DNA of 9,518 bases from an uncultured Clostridium sp. (GTDB lineage: Bacteria > Bacillota > Clostridia > Lachnospirales > Lachnospiraceae), in the NCBI GenBank assembly GCA_900553925.1, contig USFH01000083.1, forward strand, positions 1-9,518, written 5' to 3'. Numbering within the stretch: position 1 is the stretch's first letter; each line of letters starts with the position of its first letter. The position numbers and the translations under genes were made by a program. Below the pieces are notes generated by a model. That model saw only the letters and a program-made list of their open reading frames with translations, was not told where the DNA came from and did not search any database. Below are positions 6,246-9,518 of the stretch, piece by piece.

Positions 6246-6272
6246 TTTAATTGTTACAAAAATGTTATCTGT

Positions 6273-6277
6273 AGGAG
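6273..6277 (+). promoter_or_regulatory. Ribosome binding site deciding the peptidase start
   Basis: AGGAG at 6273-6277 directly touches the ATG at 6278, too close to serve it, but is 9 nt before the ATG at 6287. The protein therefore most likely starts MKYVRK at 6287. Confidence 0.65.
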
Positions 6278-6286
6278 ATGAAACCT

Positions 6287-7093
6287 ATGAAATATGTTAG
6301 AAAAATTTCCTGCAAAAGAAAAAATCCAACGAATAAACAACACGGAAAAAACGAGGTTACAAACAAATGGCAGAAACTGCTTTCAGGCACGGTTATCACT
6401 GGCAGTCTGCTTGTCTGTCTGCTCTGTCAGACAGAGCGCTTTCCGGACACCGATGTGCCAAAACGGGAATACAGTCTGACTGGAACAACCCTGCAGAGTG
6501 TCAAGCACGTCACCTCCTATACCGGCGGCTGCAACACGATCTACGACGACACCCTGTACGAAGGGGAAACGATCGTCGCCGAAGAAGGCGCTTCCGGAAA
6601 ACAGGAGACAACCACGCTTGTTACTTATTTAAATGGACGCGCTGTATCCGAGGATATCATCGACACCCGGACAATCACCCCTGCCACCACCCGTGAGGTA
6701 CGTGTCGGCACGAAGAAACGCCCGGAATTTGTCGCCCCGGTCGAAGGCTATGTCATCACTTCTTACGTCGGTCCCCGCTGGGGAAGAAGCCACAACGGCC
6801 TTGATCTCGCTGTCCCCGTCGGCACACCGGTCTTAAACAGTGCCGCTGGTACAGTCATCCAGTCCGGCTGGAACGGTGGATACGGCATCAGTGTCTACGT
6901 CGACTGTGGCGACGGCGTCGTCATCCGGTACGGTCATCTGTCAGAAGTATATGTCGAAGTCGGACAGACCGTGTCACAGGGCGAAACGCTCGGACTGTCC
7001 GGCAACACCGGTAACAGCACCGGCCCACACCTGCACTTTGAGATGCGGATACAGGACGAAGTGGTTGATCCGCTCGACTATATGGATCTGTGA
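6287..7093 (+). CDS. Membrane-anchored G5 + M23 (LytM-type) cell-wall endopeptidase
   Basis: 268 residues from ATG 6287 (271 if 6278). A basic N-terminus of about 30 residues is followed by one membrane segment (31-47, LLSGTVITGSLLVCLLC), most likely a signal anchor; the cysteines there do not fit a lipobox. A G5 domain (about 65-142) precedes an M23 domain (about 148-268). The Zn ligands are intact: H169-x3-D173 (HNGLD) and H250 of PHLHF (H248-x-H250), with His217 in YGHLS. M23 enzymes cut peptide cross-bridges of peptidoglycan; G5 domains are thought to bind wall glycans. The active site faces outside the membrane, so roles in wall remodelling, division or sporulation all fit. It is expressed from its own promoter. 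It ends 18 bp from the convergent acyltransferase gene with no terminator visible between them. Confidence 0.92.
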   Translation: MKYVRKISCKRKNPTNKQHGKNEVTNKWQKLLSGTVITGSLLVCLLCQTERFPDTDVPKREYSLTGTTLQSVKHVTSYTGGCNTIYDDTLYEGETIVAEEGASGKQETTTLVTYLNGRAVSEDIIDTRTITPATTREVRVGTKKRPEFVAPVEGYVITSYVGPRWGRSHNGLDLAVPVGTPVLNSAAGTVIQSGWNGGYGISVYVDCGDGVVIRYGHLSEVYVEVGQTVSQGETLGLSGNTGNSTGPHLHFEMRIQDEVVDPLDYMDL

Positions 7094-7111
7094 TCCTCAT
7101 TGCTCTGATGC

Positions 7112-8143
7112 TTATTTCCTAGCCGGAGCTTCAGATACAGCCTCACTGTTCTGGCATGACTTCCGGTGCACCCACGCCAGGATGCCCATATTCACAAGTG
7201 CTGCCGCGAAGGATCCGCCCCAGAAAATAAGCTCCTGTTTCGTCGTTGACAATCCGGTGAATCCAGCGAATATCACGCTCACAACCGCAACATGCCACAC
7301 ATATAGCGGCATACTGAGCTTCCCGAGCCACAAGAACAGCTTGCAGGACATATCCGGAATCAGACTCTGTCCGGAGAAAATGATTGCAACACTTACGATA
7401 AAGCAGATCAGATTGCCACGCAGAAATGTAATGTGCTTATAACAGGTAAGAATCGGTATCAGATATGTCACAACCTCCACCATCGACAGGATCATACGCC
7501 AGCCCCCGCCAAGACGCAGCTCACCTAGCTTCTCTGAAAGCATGGATACACACGCACCGAGGCACAGACCTGCGAACGCACGCACAAGCTGATTCGGAAA
7601 CACATGCGATCCGTAATCATAGGTATGTAGATAATAAAATGTTGCAATAGCAAAACAGATCCAGCCCGCAAGCGGTTTGTTCTTCATCATAAGCAGCAGA
7701 CAAAACAACGGAAATACAAGAAACATCGCCGACAAAAACCAGATTGTAAACATCTCCGAACCATCCGGATTCGCCGCAGAGAGATACAGCATCTCCGCCG
7801 GCATATTCTCCAGGCTATGAAGGAAATTCCCCGGTTGCCCAGCCTGTAGATATTTCCAATTATTCGCAACATATGTTATAAGAATCGCCACGGTTGTGTA
7901 CGGAAGGAATTTCACGAATTTGCGGAACGTATATGTGAGTGCCGTCCGCACACGTTCCGTACCTCCAACTACATCCTCATGGAAAAACCTCCGCATCGTG
8001 AAAAATCCCGTGATAATAAAGAAGAATTCCACATAATACCAACCACCCAGGAACGGGCGATCCGCATTGTATCCAAAATGCGCATTCATGATAAATACTA
8101 CCCCAAGAAAACGCAATAACTCAATCTTCCCATTTCGCTTCAC
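7112..8143 (-). CDS. Membrane acyltransferase, acyltransferase-3 family
   Basis: I place the start at GTG 8143 (343 residues): AGGAGG (8152-8157) is 8 nt upstream, and the family's N-terminal motif begins right after (KIELLRFLG). The frame continues upstream to 8209, but that would include the ribosome site and promoter. About ten membrane segments are visible. Arg11 and His22 give the R-x10-H motif, catalytically important in bacterial O-acetyltransferases such as OafB. Further family signs are GGWYYVEFFFIITGF (33-47), WFLSAMFL (135-142) and LGKLSMPLYVWH (273-284). The family (PF01757) moves acyl groups, usually acetyl, onto surface polysaccharides, peptidoglycan or lipids; the acceptor cannot be told here. 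No extra C-terminal SGNH domain is present. It is monocistronic and convergent with the peptidase gene. Confidence 0.9.
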   Translation of the reverse strand: MKRNGKIELLRFLGVVFIMNAHFGYNADRPFLGGWYYVEFFFIITGFFTMRRFFHEDVVGGTERVRTALTYTFRKFVKFLPYTTVAILITYVANNWKYLQAGQPGNFLHSLENMPAEMLYLSAANPDGSEMFTIWFLSAMFLVFPLFCLLLMMKNKPLAGWICFAIATFYYLHTYDYGSHVFPNQLVRAFAGLCLGACVSMLSEKLGELRLGGGWRMILSMVEVVTYLIPILTCYKHITFLRGNLICFIVSVAIIFSGQSLIPDMSCKLFLWLGKLSMPLYVWHVAVVSVIFAGFTGLSTTKQELIFWGGSFAAALVNMGILAWVHRKSCQNSEAVSEAPARK

Positions 8144-8151
8144 AATCCTGT

Positions 8152-8157
8152 CCTCCT
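8152..8157 (-). promoter_or_regulatory. Ribosome binding site deciding the GTG start of the acyltransferase
   Basis: AGGAGG on minus, 8 nt before GTG 8143. The in-frame ATGs further upstream have no comparable site and lie between or before the promoter and this site. Confidence 0.75.
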
Positions 8158-8186
8158 GTTTATTTTCATGCCACATGCTTTTTCGC

Positions 8187-8195
8187 ATTATACCA
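8187..8195 (-). promoter_or_regulatory. Extended -10 promoter of the acyltransferase gene
   Basis: On minus: TGGTATAAT, a perfect TATAAT (8187-8192) preceded by TGN. The -35 position (TACAAA, 17 nt upstream) is poor, as is usual for extended -10 promoters. Expected start is near 8180, giving a leader of about 37 nt. Confidence 0.6.
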
Positions 8196-8233
8196 TCATA
8201 ATCCCACAATTTGTAGCATTTCCGGAAATTTAC

Positions 8234-8260
8234 AATGGCACCGTCAATAACGGTGCCATT
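8234..8260. terminator. Perfect 10-bp hairpin with T-tract on plus
   Basis: AATGGCACCG (8234-8243) and CGGTGCCATT (8251-8260) enclose a 7-nt loop, with TT following, so the plus-strand RNA would end in TTTT. No gene on plus lies upstream: the acyltransferase promoter points the other way. It may insulate that promoter, be the terminator of a lost gene, or be a dispersed repeat. Confidence 0.5.
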
Positions 8261-8263
8261 TTC

Positions 8264-8383
8264 CTATCGTCATTATTACCAATTATCTCCACGCTTTTCA
8301 TCCGAAATTTTGTGAAATATTCCGTCTTGAAAAACGAAGAAATAAAATCTAGGTAAAAAATCGCGTCAAGTATGCCAGCCCCC
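8264..8383. other. AT-rich stretch without a recognised feature
   Basis: I see no gene with a ribosome site and no structure here on either strand. Short open frames crossing it have no family resemblance. Composition changes to clearly AT-rich from here rightward, compared with 1-8150. Confidence 0.5.
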
Positions 8384-8411
8384 TTGTTTTTTTCGAAAGG
8401 TGTGTTACGAT
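8384..8411 (+). promoter_or_regulatory. Promoter of the candidate small RNA
   Basis: TTGTTT (8384-8389), 16-nt spacer, TACGAT (8406-8411), with TGT directly before the -10 (extended -10). The expected start, about 8416-8418, coincides with the first base of stem-loop 1. Confidence 0.5.
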
Positions 8412-8415
8412 AAAC

Positions 8416-8561
8416 ATGTTCCAAGGCAAACGCCTTCGAACGTCTTGGGGAGAAGGGATTGCCGGTTGTCCGGAAAATTGACCGGCAACTCCCGAATGTG
8501 TGTATCATTTATATATTGGGATTGGTCAGACAAACTGGGGAGAATGTCTGGCCAATTTTTT
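8416..8561 (+). ncRNA. Candidate structured small RNA (unassigned family)
   Basis: About 146 nt bounded by a promoter and an intrinsic terminator, with no credible reading frame. Stem-loop 1 (8416-8443): ATGTTC/GAACGT (one G-U pair), a C-C mismatch, then AAGGC/GCCTT with loop AAAC. Stem-loop 2 (8455-8493): GGG/CCC, then TTGCCGGT/ACCGGCAA with a 14-nt loop containing CCGGAAAA. A linker, about 8494-8520, precedes the terminator hairpin. The 9-mer TGGGGAGAA appears twice, once between the stem-loops (8446-8454) and once in the terminator loop (8536-8544); both copies would be unpaired. I do not recognise a known riboswitch or RNA family. It could be a trans-acting small RNA, or a leader whose gene was lost when the IS arrived. 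Confidence 0.45.
8521..8561 (+). terminator. Strong intrinsic terminator of the candidate RNA
   Basis: ATTGGTCAGACA (8521-8532) pairs with TGTCTGGCCAAT (8545-8556) over 12 bp, with one G-U pair and a 12-nt loop, then Ts through 8561. It is the best-looking plus-strand terminator in the window. Confidence 0.75.
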
Positions 8562-8565
8562 GCAA

Positions 8566-8727
8566 ATGGAATTTTCCGGGAGCATCCCAAAAGACTATTC
8601 TTCTTTCGAAGAATTCTCACAAGCAATTGAAGAATATATAGATTATTATAATAACAAAAGAATTCAGGCAAAAACAAAATGGATGCCACCTGTACAATAC
8701 AGGATAGCATCCATGTGTTCAACCTAG
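8566..8727 (+). pseudogene. IS3-family transposase, C-terminal fragment
   Basis: Plus-frame codons ending at TAG 8725-8727 give EEYIDYYNNKRIQAKTKWMPP followed by VQYR-x-ASMC, a pattern I know from the C-terminus of IS3-family OrfB transposases (IS150-like group). Only about 40-53 residues remain, against roughly 270-290 in a full OrfB. The DDE catalytic residues and OrfA are absent. The frame stays open leftward to 8500, but there it crosses the terminator and RNA and shows no transposase similarity, so the junction is probably near 8562-8595. The fragment cannot transpose. Its stop codon overlaps, on the other strand, the stop of the interrupted glycosyltransferase gene. Confidence 0.82.
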
Positions 8728-8764
8728 TTCATAAATATGTGTCCAGAATTCTGGGTACATATCA
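8566..8764 (+). mobile_element. 3' remnant of an IS3-family element
   Basis: This comprises the transposase C-terminus plus the right end: TGTCCAGAATTCTGGGTACA beginning at 8740 and ending ...TATCA at 8764. That fits IS3-type ends of the TG...CA class (read inward: TGATATGTACCC). The right edge is fixed by the point where glycosyltransferase coding resumes (8765). The left edge is approximate; no left terminal repeat or target duplication is visible in the window, so most of the element has been lost or lies elsewhere. Confidence 0.72.
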
Positions 8765-8954
8765 TTTCTCCAAAAGGGCTCTTTGTAAACTGTACAGACA
8801 AGCATTCATCTAGCCAAAGATTGTTGAACCTACACCGAATTATCGTAATTGCAACAAATAAAGCTGCTAACATATAAATTCCAATTCTATTATAAAATTT
8901 ACAAAGTTTGCGATATATCGTTGTCTCTGCATGATTCTGTTTTACTTCAAACAT
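8724..8954 (-). pseudogene. GT39-like membrane glycosyltransferase, 5' fragment cut by IS3 remnant
   Basis: From ATG 8954 (AGGGA 7 nt upstream, weak) there are 76 codons. The frame is open further upstream to a TTG at 8999, but that has no ribosome site. The first ~65 residues are native: a basic lead, one membrane segment (about 24-40, IGIYMLAALFVAITIIR), then NLWLDECLSVQFTKSPFGEM. The WLDE motif just after the first membrane segment is typical of GT39/ArnT-PMT-type glycosyltransferases, where the acidic pair is catalytic. The last ~11 residues (CTQNSGHIFMN) are encoded by the IS end and the stop TAG at 8724-8726 comes from the IS. A full family member has about 450-700 residues, so the gene is dead. 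It lies 73 bp behind the MBL-fold gene on the same strand and was probably in its operon. Confidence 0.72.
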
Positions 8955-9027
8955 TGTATTATCCCTGAATCCTTTCCCCCATAGTCCTATATAGTTCAAA
9001 CAGGCTAGGGGTTGTTGGTGCCTGCAG

Positions 9028-9518
9028 CTACTTCAACTCCACCGAATTCGGTGCCATACTATAATCATAATAGGTCTTTCCGTTCTCTAACAAATGCTGT
9101 CTTAATTCCCCTATCGGATGTGTCTCATAAAACTCAGAAGGAATATCTGCGAAATATGCCTTCGCATTCATCTGATCATAATATTCCGTATTGAGTCCCC
9201 AGTTACCATGATGACTCAGCTGTACATAATCCCCTGACATAGCTTCTCCATATGTATTGAATAAATACGTATTCATATCAAGTTTAATATCTCCAGTAAA
9301 TAAAAAGCTTTCATCTATATTCGTAAACTTCATACACAAAGAACCATTGTTTTGATAATCAAACTGTTCTCCCACATTTTGCTTTACAATATCGTCAAAT
9401 GCATTAAAGACACGAACCTTTAATCCGCAAACCTCGAATTCATCATCTCTTTTCAGATGAACTACATTCTCTGCATTTTTCGTTAGAGCGTCATATGTAT
9501 TCGCCGGTTCTAGCCCCA
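9028..9518 (-). CDS. MBL-fold hydrolase, ComEC-C-like (partial, 5' end off window)
   Basis: The frame is open from the right edge to TAG 9028-9030, giving the last 162 residues. Features match the C-terminal half of ComEC-type metallo-beta-lactamase-fold domains: NNGSLCMKF followed by FLFTGDI (metal-ligand Asp), then DYVQLSHHGNWG (SHHG, metal-ligand His). The H-x-H-x-DH signature expected nearer the N-terminus lies outside the window. Natural-looking end (APNSVELK), so it is not cut by the IS. In ComEC this fold is thought to degrade the non-transforming DNA strand, but free-standing or membrane-fused relatives occur in many surface loci; which kind this is cannot be told. It lies upstream of the broken glycosyltransferase in the same direction and in a more AT-rich stretch than the left part of the window. 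Confidence 0.82.
   Translation of the reverse strand, partial: GLEPANTYDALTKNAENVVHLKRDDEFEVCGLKVRVFNAFDDIVKQNVGEQFDYQNNGSLCMKFTNIDESFLFTGDIKLDMNTYLFNTYGEAMSGDYVQLSHHGNWGLNTEYYDQMNAKAYFADIPSEFYETHPIGELRQHLLENGKTYYDYSMAPNSVELK

Noticed and set aside
6840..7442. 200-codon plus-strand frame crossing from the peptidase into the acyltransferase
   Set aside because: It overlaps two well-supported genes in other frames and its Ser/Thr/Cys-rich translation shows no recognisable domain.
8421..8494. Resemblance to a c-di-GMP-I riboswitch (GGCAAAC near the start, GCCGGTTGTCCGG later)
   Set aside because: The conserved GACGCAAAGC core between the two helices is missing and the helices pair differently. 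The segment is also followed by an IS remnant rather than a GGDEF/EAL or motility gene.
8230..8508. 92-codon minus frame across the hairpin and candidate RNA
   Set aside because: No ribosome site or family resemblance, and it crosses the promoter, stem-loops and orphan hairpin that better explain the sequence.
8500..8565. N-terminal extension of the transposase frame to a GTG at 8500
   Set aside because: These codons fall in the RNA linker and terminator stem and do not match the DDE region expected upstream of the conserved C-terminus.
8405..8722. 105-codon minus frame over the RNA and IS remnant
   Set aside because: It is antisense to the IS3 transposase fragment, whose plus-strand reading has a clear family pattern.
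1..9518. CRISPR array, tRNA or rRNA genes
   Set aside because: No regularly spaced palindromic repeats, cloverleaf or rRNA-like segment was seen; the only tandem repeat (1645-1691) has no spacers.

Overview
The window most likely comes from a motile, low-to-mid GC Gram-positive of the Lachnospiraceae/Clostridia. This is inference from gene content: a clear sigma-28 (flagellar) promoter, a DUF6240-like protein, a secreted ChW-repeat protein, a G5-M23 wall peptidase, strong AGGAGG-type ribosome binding sites and Gram-positive sigma-A promoters. The species cannot be named from this sequence.

Layout. (1) 1-1496, minus: the first 498 residues of a large DUF6240-like protein that runs off the left edge. 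It is driven by a TAAT-N15-GCCGATAT sigma-28 promoter at 1594-1620. (2) 1497-1824: leader, promoter, a 14-bp tandem repeat and the terminator of the next gene. (3) 1825-5475, minus: a two-gene unit. An aldose 1-epimerase-family gene comes first. It is followed after 27 bp by a secreted 873-residue protein with six ChW repeats and a C-terminal region I cannot assign. The unit has its own promoter, with a duplicated 13-bp motif and a perfect 13-bp palindrome. (4) 5729-6070, minus: a lone 113-residue Ig-like (Big_5/SbsA-type) protein without a signal peptide, with its own promoter and a terminator abutting the stop codon. (5) 6287-7093, plus: a membrane-anchored G5 + M23 endopeptidase, divergent from the Ig-like gene. 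(6) 7112-8143, minus: a multi-pass acyltransferase-3 protein, convergent with the peptidase.

(7) 8144-9518 is visibly more AT-rich and disturbed. A plus-strand promoter, two stem-loops and a strong intrinsic terminator (about 8416-8561) look like a small structured RNA. Directly behind it lies the 3' end of an IS3-family element: the transposase C-terminus and the right terminal repeat. The element has cut a GT39-like membrane glycosyltransferase gene after about 65 codons and supplied its new stop codon. Upstream of that gene on the same strand is the C-terminal half of an MBL-fold (ComEC-C-like) hydrolase that runs off the right edge.

Overall the window holds mostly cell-surface and envelope functions: a secreted ChW protein, wall hydrolase, acyltransferase and glycosyltransferase remnant, flanked by a motility-regulon gene. 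The least explained parts are the C-terminal half of the ChW protein, the repeat-bearing epimerase/ChW promoter and the candidate RNA beside the IS remnant.
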